NCBI RefSeq assembly: GCF_009749405.1
Contig: NZ_WBIQ01000010.1
Location: 62,001 to 126,000, forward strand
Length of the DNA stretch: 64,000 bases
Source of the DNA: Agromyces lapidis
GTDB taxonomy: Bacteria > Actinomycetota > Actinomycetes > Actinomycetales > Microbacteriaceae
Direction of reading: 5' to 3'
Made by a program: the position numbers and the translations under genes. Positions 1-7,539 of this stretch are shown piece by piece; positions within the stretch are counted from its first letter, which is position 1, and every line of letters begins with the position of its first letter. The notes beneath the pieces were generated by a model. That model was not told where the DNA came from, did not search any database, and was given only the letters and a program-made list of their open reading frames with translations.

Positions 1-489
1 GCGCCCGGTCGGGTTCGCGGTGCCGTCGACGAAGCCGAGCAGGTCTCGGGCGTCGAAGTAGCGGAATCCGTTGACCTCGTCGACGACCTCGACCGAATCC
101 CCGAGCTGTTCGAACAGCAGCCGTTCGAACTCGAAGCAGAAATCGGGGCGCTCGGCGCGGATGTGGAACAGCAGGTCGCCCGGCGTCGACGGCGCCGTGT
201 GCTTCGGGCCGTCGACGGCGACGAAGGGATGCAGCTCCGCAGGCCGGTCGCTGCGGCCGAGCCGGTCCCAGGCGGAGGCACCGATTCCGACGATGCACGA
301 GAGGTTCGCCCCGAGGTCGCGGAACCCGACCGACTTCACGAGGTCGTCGATGCCGGCGACGACCTCGAGCGCTGTGCGCAGCTGCTCGGGCGTGGGGCCG
401 ATCGTGACGACGAGGAACACGGCTGAGCGCGAGAGCGGTGCATCCACCTGCTGGGCATCGAACGGGACTCGGCGGCCTCCGGCATCCAT
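1..489 (-). CDS. DyP-type peroxidase, N-terminal part (3' end off window)
   Basis: This is the first 163 codons of a dye-decolourising (DyP-type) haem peroxidase; the gene continues past base 1. The ferredoxin-like fold region is followed at the edge by GFVDGTANP, the family's GxxDG motif whose Asp is the distal catalytic residue. The proximal haem His and the C-terminal half are missing only because of the window edge. The start is ATG at 489, preceded by a GAGGGGAG ribosome site about seven bases upstream. No Tat signal is visible in the first residues, which suggests a cytoplasmic or encapsulin-loaded form. The family is clear; the substrate is not. Confidence 0.88.
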   Translation of the reverse strand, partial: MDAGGRRVPFDAQQVDAPLSRSAVFLVVTIGPTPEQLRTALEVVAGIDDLVKSVGFRDLGANLSCIVGIGASAWDRLGRSDRPAELHPFVAVDGPKHTAPSTPGDLLFHIRAERPDFCFEFERLLFEQLGDSVEVVDEVNGFRYFDARDLLGFVDGTANPTGR

Positions 490-603
490 GTCGTACTCCC
501 CTCGTCGGCGTCGACTCTGCCGCCACCCTAGAGCGAGGTCGGGCGACGTGTCACGTGCGGGAGCAACGCCGCCGAAGAGACCTGTTGAGGTTCACCGCCG
601 GGT

Positions 604-651
604 GGTTTCGATACGCGACGACTCCGTCGGCGCTCCTCGATCGACGATCGG
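604..651. repeat. REP-like element, single arm
   Basis: The sequence carries the TTTCGATACGC and GCGCTCCTCGA blocks that also form the right arm of the palindromic elements at 42864-42932 and 62082-62164. The left arm is absent here, so this looks like a decayed or half copy. It lies directly upstream of the aspS promoter. Confidence 0.6.
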
Positions 652-683
652 CCCCGTAACCCCCGCAGGTAGGATGGACGATC

Positions 684-2033
684 GTGAACAACCGCACCCT
701 CGTCAAGAACCTCGCCGCGCTCCCCGACGGCCCCGTCACCGTGTCCGGATGGGTCGAGACGGTTCGCGATCAGAAGAAGGTGCAGTTCGTCATCCTGCGC
801 GATGAGTCCGGCGCCGTGCAGCTCGTGAACCCCGCCACGCGCGAGCTCGACGAGACCCAGCAGGGCGACGCCGAGGCATCCGCGCGCCTGGCGACGACCG
901 AGGCGATCTCGGCCCTCGCGCACGGCTCGTTCATCACCGTGACCGGCGAGCTCAAGCACGACGAGCGCGTCAAGCTCGGCGGCATCGAGGTCAAGCTCGC
1001 GACGCTCGACGTCGTCGCCGCCGCGAACCCCGAGACGCCGATCGCGGCCGACTCGAGCCTCGACAAGCGCATGGACTGGCGCTTCCTCGACCTGCGCCAC
1101 CCGAAGCAGAACCTCATCTTCCGCATCCAGACGACGTTCCTGCACGCGCTGCGCGGCGTCTGGGTCGAGAAGGGCCTCATCGAGATCCAGACCCCGAAGC
1201 TCATGGCCTCGGCCTCCGAGTCGCGCGCCGAGCTGTTCGAGGTCGACTACTTCGAGGGCAAGGCGTACCTCGCGCAGAGCCCCCAGTTCTTCAAGCAGAT
1301 GGCCCAGGCCGCCGGCTTCGGCGGCGTGTTCGAGGTCGGCCCCGCGTTCCGCGCCGACCCCTCGTTCACGAGCCGCCACGCGACCGAGTTCACCTCGATC
1401 GACACCGAGATCAGCTGGATCGAGTCGCATGACGACGTCATGGCCCTCCACGAGGAGCTCATGGTCGCCGGCTTCCAGGCCGTCGTCGACAAGCACGGCG
1501 CCGAGATCCAGGAGCTCTTCGGCCTCGAGATCCAGGTGCCGAGCCGCCCGTTCCCGCGCATCCCGCTCGCCGAGGCGAAGCAGATCGTCGCCGACCGCGG
1601 CTACGTCATCCCCCGCGCCGACGACGACATGGACCCCGAGGGCGAGCGCCAGATCTCGGCGTACGTCAAGGAGACCTACGGTCACGACTTCGTCTTCCTC
1701 ACCGACTACGCGGCGAGCATCCGGCCGTTCTACCACATGCGCCACGCAGACGACTCGAGCCTGACGAACTCGTACGACCTCATCTACAACGGCGTCGAGA
1801 TCTCGACGGGCGCGCAGCGCGAGCACCGCATCGACGTGCTCGTCGAGCAGGCCCGCGACAAGGGCATGGACCCGGAGGAGCTCGAGTTCTACCTCGACTT
1901 CTTCCGCTACGGCGTGCCGCCGCACGGCGGTTTCGGCATGGGCCTCGCGCGCGTGCTGATGCTCATGCTGGACGAGCACTCGATCCGCGAGACGACGTAC
2001 CTGTTCCGCGGCCCGACGCGCCTGCTTCCCTAG
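684..2033 (+). CDS. aspS: Aspartyl-tRNA synthetase, archaeal type
   Basis: Class II aminoacyl-tRNA synthetase charging tRNA-Asp with aspartate. At 449 residues it has the short archaeal/eukaryotic-type layout: an N-terminal OB anticodon-binding domain (about residues 1-120) and the catalytic core, without the large GAD insertion of the roughly 590-residue bacterial AspRS. Motif 2 (AFRADPSFTSRHATEF) and motif 3 (GGFGMGLARVLM) are intact. The start is GTG at 684; GGTAGGA upstream can be read either as a ribosome site or as a TAGGAT -10 hexamer eight bases before the start. Such enzymes are either Asp-specific or also charge tRNA-Asn for the GatCAB route; which applies cannot be told here. It stands alone, followed by a SulP gene. 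Confidence 0.95.
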   Translation: MNNRTLVKNLAALPDGPVTVSGWVETVRDQKKVQFVILRDESGAVQLVNPATRELDETQQGDAEASARLATTEAISALAHGSFITVTGELKHDERVKLGGIEVKLATLDVVAAANPETPIAADSSLDKRMDWRFLDLRHPKQNLIFRIQTTFLHALRGVWVEKGLIEIQTPKLMASASESRAELFEVDYFEGKAYLAQSPQFFKQMAQAAGFGGVFEVGPAFRADPSFTSRHATEFTSIDTEISWIESHDDVMALHEELMVAGFQAVVDKHGAEIQELFGLEIQVPSRPFPRIPLAEAKQIVADRGYVIPRADDDMDPEGERQISAYVKETYGHDFVFLTDYAASIRPFYHMRHADDSSLTNSYDLIYNGVEISTGAQREHRIDVLVEQARDKGMDPEELEFYLDFFRYGVPPHGGFGMGLARVLMLMLDEHSIRETTYLFRGPTRLLP

Positions 2034-2090
2034 ACGACGGGCGGGCGGCATCCCCGATAGCGTGAAGCTGCGCGAAGGGGGATGCCGCAG

Positions 2091-3812
2091 ATGCCTCGAC
2101 GACTCACCGCGACGCTCCGCGGGTGGTTCCCGCGCCCGTTCGCGGGCCTGACGAAGCGCAACCTGCTGCGTGAGGCGGGCGCCGGCGTGACGCTGCTCGC
2201 GATCGCCGTGCCGTTGAACATCGGCTACGCGCAGATCGTCGGGCTGCCGCCGACGGTGGGGCTCTACGCACTCGTGCTGCCGCTCATCGTGTGGGCGCTC
2301 ACGGTCTCGTCGCGGCAGCTCGTCGCCTCGCCCGACGCCGCGGCGGCAGCCCTCGTGGCGACCTCGATCGGCGGCCTCGCGATCGCCGGCACGGCCGACT
2401 ACCTCTCGCTGGTGCTCGCGCAGACCGTGCTGTGCGGCGCGCTGTTCCTCGTCGCCGCGGTGTTCCGGCTGGGATTCCTCGCCGACTTCCTCTCGAAGCC
2501 GATCCTCGTGGGGCTCCTCGCGGGCCTCGCCCTCGACATCCTCGTCGGCCAGGTGGCGAAGATGCTCGGCATCTCGGTGCCGCCGGGCGGCGAGTTCTTC
2601 GAGAAGCTCCTCGCCCTGGTCACGGGCCTCGGCGCCGCGAACGTCTGGTCGGCGATGATCGCGGCCGGATGCCTCGTGGTGCTGCTGCTCGGCCGTCGCC
2701 TCGCACCCGCGGTGCCGTGGGCGCTCGTCGTGCTCGTGCTCGCGACGCTCGCCACGACGCTCGGCGGCCTCGAGGCGCGGGGCGTCGCGACGCTCGGGCC
2801 GGTCGAGGGCGGCCTGCCCGAGCTGCACTGGCCGGTCGTGGCCTGGACCGACTGGGCCGCCGTGCTGCCGTCGGCGATCGCGCTCTTCCTCGTCGGAGCG
2901 GGCGAGGGCCTGCTCGTCTCGCGGGCGTACGCCGACAAGCGCGGCTACCGGGTGGATGCGAACCGGGACCTGTTCGCGTTCGGTCTCGCGAACGTGGCAT
3001 CCGGCGCAACCGGCAGCTTCGCGATGGGCTCCTCCACCGCGCGCACGGCCGCGCTCGACCAGGCGGGCTCGCGCACCCAGTTCCCCGCGGTGATCGCCGC
3101 TGTCGGCGCGACGCTGCTGCTCGTGTTCGGCACGGGTCTGCTCGAGCATGTGCCGGGCCCGGCGATCGGCGCGGTGCTCGCGGTCGCGGTGCTGCCCCTG
3201 CTCGGAATCGGCGACTTCGCCGAGCTCTGGCGTCGCGACCGCGCCGAGTTCGCGATCGCCGGGGTCTGCTTCGGCGTGACCGTCGTGTTCGGATCGATCG
3301 TCGGCATCGGGATCGCGTTCGTGCTGGCGCTCGTGAACCTCGCCCGGCGGGCGGCGAGCCCCGACATCGACGTGCTCTCGCTCGACGAGTACGGCGCCTC
3401 CTCGGCCGAGGGGCTGCCGCTCGGGCGCACGACCGCCCCCGGCATCGTCGTGGTGCGGCTCGCGGCGCCGCTCTTCTTCGCGAACGGCACTGTCTTCCAG
3501 GACACCGTGCAGCGAACCGTCGAGGCGGCCGAGCCCCCGGTGCGCCATGTCGTCTTCGACATGGAGGCGGTGAGCGACGTCGACATCACCGGAGCCGAGG
3601 CCTTCGCGCGGCTGCGCTCGTGGCTCCTCGAGCACGACATCGACGTGAGCTACAGCCGCATGCGCCACGAGACGCGCGAACGGATGCAGCACCTCGGGCT
3701 CCTGCACGGCGAAGCCGTCCACCACAGCAACCGCGAGGCGCTCGCCGCGCTCGGCGCGAGGCCGAACCCGAGGCCGAACCCGGGGCCGAACCCGGGCGAC
3801 CCGAACCCGTAG
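2091..3812 (+). CDS. SulP family anion transporter with STAS domain
   Basis: Polytopic membrane protein of the SulP/SLC26 family (sulfate, bicarbonate or related anions). About the first 410 residues form the transmembrane core; residues around 430-545 form a STAS domain with the typical hydrophobic strand followed by VVFDMEAVSDVDITG. The start is ATG at 2091 rather than 2082, because GAAGGGGG (2074-2081) abuts the earlier ATG but sits nine bases before the later one. The C-terminus ends in a Pro-Asn repeat tail. The next gene, a formylglycine-generating enzyme, follows after 9 bp, which points to sulfate use or release as the shared theme. Confidence 0.88.
   Translation: MPRRLTATLRGWFPRPFAGLTKRNLLREAGAGVTLLAIAVPLNIGYAQIVGLPPTVGLYALVLPLIVWALTVSSRQLVASPDAAAAALVATSIGGLAIAGTADYLSLVLAQTVLCGALFLVAAVFRLGFLADFLSKPILVGLLAGLALDILVGQVAKMLGISVPPGGEFFEKLLALVTGLGAANVWSAMIAAGCLVVLLLGRRLAPAVPWALVVLVLATLATTLGGLEARGVATLGPVEGGLPELHWPVVAWTDWAAVLPSAIALFLVGAGEGLLVSRAYADKRGYRVDANRDLFAFGLANVASGATGSFAMGSSTARTAALDQAGSRTQFPAVIAAVGATLLLVFGTGLLEHVPGPAIGAVLAVAVLPLLGIGDFAELWRRDRAEFAIAGVCFGVTVVFGSIVGIGIAFVLALVNLARRAASPDIDVLSLDEYGASSAEGLPLGRTTAPGIVVVRLAAPLFFANGTVFQDTVQRTVEAAEPPVRHVVFDMEAVSDVDITGAEAFARLRSWLLEHDIDVSYSRMRHETRERMQHLGLLHGEAVHHSNREALAALGARPNPRPNPGPNPGDPNP
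3759..3805 (+). repeat. 12-bp coding tandem repeat (RPNP tail)
   Basis: Three near-identical 12-bp units (AGGCCGAACCCG and variants) plus a partial fourth encode the RPNP-RPNP-GPNP-GDPNP tail of the SulP protein. It is a candidate length-variable tract at the cytoplasmic end of the STAS domain. Confidence 0.8.
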
Positions 3813-3821
3813 GCTCGAGGC

Positions 3822-4748
3822 ATGGTCGACGTCACTCCGCTCATCCGCATCGAGGGCGGCACGTTCCGCATGGGCTCCGAGGAGTTCTACGCCGACGAGA
3901 CCCCGGTGCACGAGCGCACGGTCGGGTCGTTCGAGCTCGAGCGGCACCCTGTGACGACCGAGCAGTTCGCCGCATTCGTCGAGGCCACCGGCTACGTGAC
4001 CGTCGCCGAACGCCCCCTCGACCCGGCCGACTTCCCCGGAGCCGACCCCGCCGAGCTCGTGCCCGGCGGCCTGGTGTTCACGCCGACCCGCGGTCCGGTC
4101 GACCTGCGCGACTGGCGCCAGTGGTGGCGCTGGGGCGCCGGCGCGAGCTGGCGGCATCCCTTCGGCGCCGACGGCCCCGACGCACTCGCCGAGCGCCCCG
4201 ACCACCCCGTGGTGCAGGTGAGCTTCGAGGATGCCTCCGCCTACGCCGAATGGGCCGGCCGGCGCCTCCCCACCGAGGCCGAGCTCGAGTACGCCGCACG
4301 CGGCGGGCTCGACGGTGCGCGCTTCGCCTGGGGCGACGAGGAGACGCCCGACGGGCAGGTCATGGTGAACCGCTGGCTCGGGCACTTCCCGTACGAGACC
4401 TCGGTCGGCTACGCGGGCACCTCCCCCGTCATGAGCTTCCCCGCGAACGGCTACGAGCTCTTCGACGTGACCGGCAACGTGTGGGAGTGGACGACCGACT
4501 ACTACACCGAGCGGCACGTGCCGCCGGGCACCGCCGAGGCCGCGGTCGCCGCCGGTGCTCGCCCCAACCTCCTCGCCGCCGCCTCCGCCGAGCCCGGTTC
4601 GCGCATCCCGCGCCGGGTGCTCAAGGGCGGTTCGCACCTCTGCTCGCCCGAGTACTGCCTGCGCTACCGCCCGTCGGCCCGCTCGCCGCAGGCCGACGAC
4701 ACGGCCACGACGCACATCGGCTTCCGCTGCGCCCGCAGCGTCGGCTGA
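3822..4748 (+). CDS. Formylglycine-generating enzyme (sulfatase-activating)
   Basis: FGE-sulfatase (SUMF1) family enzyme that oxidises the Cys of CxPxR in sulfatases to formylglycine. The 308 residues cover the whole domain. The copper-binding, catalytic cysteine pair is present as C274 and C279 in HLCSPEYCLRYRPSAR, which separates it from EgtB- and PvdO-type relatives. No signal peptide is visible, so it acts in the cytosol. The likely client is the CSPTR sulfatase at 7540-9882 on the other strand. TAGGCT, overlapping the stop codon of the upstream SulP gene, lies six bases before the ATG, so it may be transcribed as a leaderless message as well as in the SulP operon. Confidence 0.93.
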   Translation: MVDVTPLIRIEGGTFRMGSEEFYADETPVHERTVGSFELERHPVTTEQFAAFVEATGYVTVAERPLDPADFPGADPAELVPGGLVFTPTRGPVDLRDWRQWWRWGAGASWRHPFGADGPDALAERPDHPVVQVSFEDASAYAEWAGRRLPTEAELEYAARGGLDGARFAWGDEETPDGQVMVNRWLGHFPYETSVGYAGTSPVMSFPANGYELFDVTGNVWEWTTDYYTERHVPPGTAEAAVAAGARPNLLAAASAEPGSRIPRRVLKGGSHLCSPEYCLRYRPSARSPQADDTATTHIGFRCARSVG

Positions 4749-4876
4749 GCGCCCGGTTCACGCGGCACGCAGACCGATTCGCAGGCGTTCTGCAGGATGA
4801 GGCGCTGGGCACCCGCCCTACCGGCGATGCCGACCGCCTTATCCTGCCGCAGCACCGCCATGGTTCCCCGCGACGT

Positions 4877-6523
4877 TCAGCCGACCGGCCCCGCGACCGC
4901 CGCCTCGAGCGTCGGATACACCCGGTCGGCCTCCTCGAGCCCTCGGAACCAGCGCCCGCGCCGTGACATCTCGGCGCCCGCCTCGGGCACCGCCGCGAGG
5001 CGCAGCTCGACACCCTGGTCGGCGAGCTCGCGGTCGAGGTCGGCGAGCGCATCGAGGATGGTCACCGAGACGACGTCGAGCCGGCTGAGCTCGAGCGCCA
5101 CCGTCGTCGTGTGCGGATGCGTCCGCACGGCGTCGAGCACGGCGTTCTCATAGGCGAGCACGTTGGCCGTGTACATCGGCCCGAGCAGCCGCAGCGGCAG
5201 CACCGCCCCGCCCGCCCCGTCGTCTCGCGTGTCGTCGACGTGGAGCCGCACGCGGTTGAGCTCGCGCAGGATCACGATCATCGTCGCGATCAGGCCGACG
5301 GCGACCGCGAGCAGCAGGCCGGCGGTGAGTCCGACGACCGCGGTCGCGATCGCGATCCAGAAATCGTTGTGGCTGATGCGCCAGAACCGCACGAGCGCGC
5401 CGAAGTCGATGAGCCCGACGACCGCGACGAACACGAGCGACGCGAGCGTCGCCTGCGGCAGGAGGCTCAGCACCGGCCCGAGGAAGAGTGCGACGAGCAC
5501 GGCGAGCACGATGGTGACGAGTGTCGACAGCTGCGTGCGCGCGCCTGCGCCCTGGTTGACCGCGCTCTGCGAGAAACCGCCGGCCGCAGGCAGCACCTGG
5601 AAGAACGAGCCGACCGTGTTCGCGGCGCCGGTCGCGAAGAGCTCCTGGTTGCTGTCGATCTGCGGTTCGCCCGGCCTGCGGATGCCGCGGGCGACCGCCG
5701 CCGACTCGAGGAACGCCATGATCGCGATCGCGCACGCGCCCGGCAGCATCGGCACGACGTTCGCGAACGTCGGCAGCTCGAACGGCGGGAATCCCTGCGG
5801 CACCGCCGCGATGAGCTCGACGCCCTGCTCGTCGATGCCCGTGAACGCGACGAGCAGAATGCCCGCGGCGACGACGACGAGCGGCGCGGGCACCTTCTTC
5901 AGGAACGCCTTCATGAGGAACATCGCCGTGATCGACGCGACCGACAGCAGCACGGTCGCCGCGTGCGCCGACGGCAACGCCTCGAGCGCGGCGGCGATCG
6001 AGCTGAAGAACCCCTCGCCCGTCGGATTCGAGGTCTCGCCGAGCAGTTTCGGCAGCTGCCCGACCGCGACCGTCGCCCCGACGCCGATCTGGATTCCGAC
6101 GATGGTGGCCTGCGAGATATTCTCGACGAGCGACCCGAGCTTCGCCGCGCGTGCGATCAGCAGGATCAGCCCGACCATGAGCGTCAGCGCGATGAGATCG
6201 GGCACCGGGTCGTCGGAGCCCGCGGCGACACCGGCCGAGACGAGCGTGGTCGCAGTGAGCGTCGCGATCGTCGACGTCGTCGAGACGCTCATCGCCCGCG
6301 AGCCGCCGAGCATCGCGTACACGAGCATCGGCACCATGCAGGTGTACAGGCCCAGCTGCACGGGCAGGTTCGCGATCGTCGCGTACGCCATCGCCTGCGG
6401 AATCACCACGGCACCGGCCGACAGCCCCGCGATGAGGTCGGCCCCGAGCCATCCGCGCTGATACCCGGCGAGGGTCGGGAAGAGTCGCAACCGGCGCGCG
6501 GCCGGTGTCGCGGTCGAGCTCAC
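4877..6523 (-). CDS. SulP family anion transporter with STAS domain (second copy)
   Basis: Second SulP/SLC26 transporter, 548 residues, only distantly similar to the one at 2091. The N-terminal signature around PQAMAYATIANLPVQLGLYT is typical of SulP transmembrane helix 1. A transmembrane core of about 410 residues is followed by a STAS domain containing VALELSRLDVVSVTILDALADL. The start is GTG at 6523, four bases after the stop of the HAD gene, so it is the last gene of the operon sulfatase - HAD - SulP. It probably moves the sulfate or related anion handled by that operon; the direction and substrate are inferred. Confidence 0.88.
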   Translation of the reverse strand: MSSTATPAARRLRLFPTLAGYQRGWLGADLIAGLSAGAVVIPQAMAYATIANLPVQLGLYTCMVPMLVYAMLGGSRAMSVSTTSTIATLTATTLVSAGVAAGSDDPVPDLIALTLMVGLILLIARAAKLGSLVENISQATIVGIQIGVGATVAVGQLPKLLGETSNPTGEGFFSSIAAALEALPSAHAATVLLSVASITAMFLMKAFLKKVPAPLVVVAAGILLVAFTGIDEQGVELIAAVPQGFPPFELPTFANVVPMLPGACAIAIMAFLESAAVARGIRRPGEPQIDSNQELFATGAANTVGSFFQVLPAAGGFSQSAVNQGAGARTQLSTLVTIVLAVLVALFLGPVLSLLPQATLASLVFVAVVGLIDFGALVRFWRISHNDFWIAIATAVVGLTAGLLLAVAVGLIATMIVILRELNRVRLHVDDTRDDGAGGAVLPLRLLGPMYTANVLAYENAVLDAVRTHPHTTTVALELSRLDVVSVTILDALADLDRELADQGVELRLAAVPEAGAEMSRRGRWFRGLEEADRVYPTLEAAVAGPVG

Positions 6524-6527
6524 CGCG

Positions 6528-7448
6528 TCAACCCTCGGGGTGGATGCGCGACCAGTCGTGCTTCACACTCACAACCGTGTACCCACGGTCGGATGCCTCG
6601 CCGAGCGCCCGCTCGGCCCCCCTGTCGTAGGGAGGATCGCCGCCGCCGTCGTCGTCGTGGTGCACGAGCAGCGCGAGACCGCCTCCGGCGCGCGCGAAGT
6701 CGAGCATCGGCTGGTCGCCGTTCGAGTTGCCGCCCGCGATGAGCGGGCGCCGGCCGATGCGGCTCCAGATGCGCACGGGTTTCTCGGGCCCGTCGTCGAA
6801 GAAGTCGAGGCCCGCGGTGTAGCGCACATCGCCCGAGTCGGCGTCGTACGCGAGGCCGAGCGCCGAGCCCACGACCCGCTCGGGCGGAATCCCGTAGTAC
6901 TGCTCGGTCATGGGCCGCATGAAGTCGCGCTCGCCGCCCGAGACGATGTACACGGTGAACCCGTGCGCCTCGAGGTAGCGCAGCAGCTCGACCATCGGGG
7001 CGTAGACGGCGTCGGCGTACGGGGTGCCGAGCGTGAGGTGCTTCGCCGTCTCGTAGAACTCCGACACCGAGGCGGCGTAGTCGTCGACGCTCATGCCGGC
7101 GGTGATGCCGACGAGTGCCCCGATGAGGATCTTCAGGTCGCTGTCGTCACCCGTGTAGTGCTTGTCGATCGCACCGCCGAGCCAGGCGTAGTCGCCGGTG
7201 ACGGCGGCCGTGTACGGCTGCCGCTCGGCGAGCGAGGGGTCGGCCTCGGCCTGCGCCTTCCACTGCTCGACGATGTAGTGCAGCTGCGTCGGCATGGGCT
7301 TCTCGGTCCACAGCGTGCCGTCGTTGTCGAACACGGCGACGCGTTCGGCCGCGGGCACCGCGTCGGGGCCGGTCGTCACGCGTTCGACGAAGTCGACGAT
7401 CGCGGCCCGCGTCGGGGTGTCGGCCCAGGAGGGCAGTTCGTTCGGCAT
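6528..7448 (-). CDS. HAD family hydrolase
   Basis: Haloacid dehalogenase superfamily phosphohydrolase of 306 residues. Motif I is FDNDGTLW with the nucleophilic and acid/base Asp pair; motif II lies around YIVSGGERDF; the later GGNSNGDQPML matches motif IV. The start is ATG at 7448 with GAGAGGA upstream; the frame is open further upstream but would run into the sulfatase. It sits between the sulfatase and SulP genes in one operon, so it may hydrolyse a phosphorylated product of that pathway. The substrate is unknown. Confidence 0.85.
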   Translation of the reverse strand: MPNELPSWADTPTRAAIVDFVERVTTGPDAVPAAERVAVFDNDGTLWTEKPMPTQLHYIVEQWKAQAEADPSLAERQPYTAAVTGDYAWLGGAIDKHYTGDDSDLKILIGALVGITAGMSVDDYAASVSEFYETAKHLTLGTPYADAVYAPMVELLRYLEAHGFTVYIVSGGERDFMRPMTEQYYGIPPERVVGSALGLAYDADSGDVRYTAGLDFFDDGPEKPVRIWSRIGRRPLIAGGNSNGDQPMLDFARAGGGLALLVHHDDDGGGDPPYDRGAERALGEASDRGYTVVSVKHDWSRIHPEG

Positions 7449-7539
7449 GGGGCGGTCCTCTCGGGCGGTCGCGTCAGGACGGACGACGGCGGGGATGCCG
7501 GAAACCGCACCCCCGCCGCCATTCTGGCAGTGCGTTCGA

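Noticed and set aside
528-4715. Open frame of 1395 codons antisense to aspS, SulP and FGE
   Set aside because: High GC content keeps stop codons rare in the antisense frames. The product is a His/Arg/Glu-rich low-complexity chain without domains, while the plus-strand genes are clear.
4749-4876. Small ORFs in the gap between FGE and SulP (for example 4664-4861 minus)
   Set aside because: No ribosome site or recognisable product, and they overlap the FGE gene antisense.
2291-4966. Long plus-strand frame of 891 codons over SulP and FGE
   Set aside because: It is a shadow in another frame of two recognisable genes; the product is almost entirely Arg/Ala/Gly/Pro.
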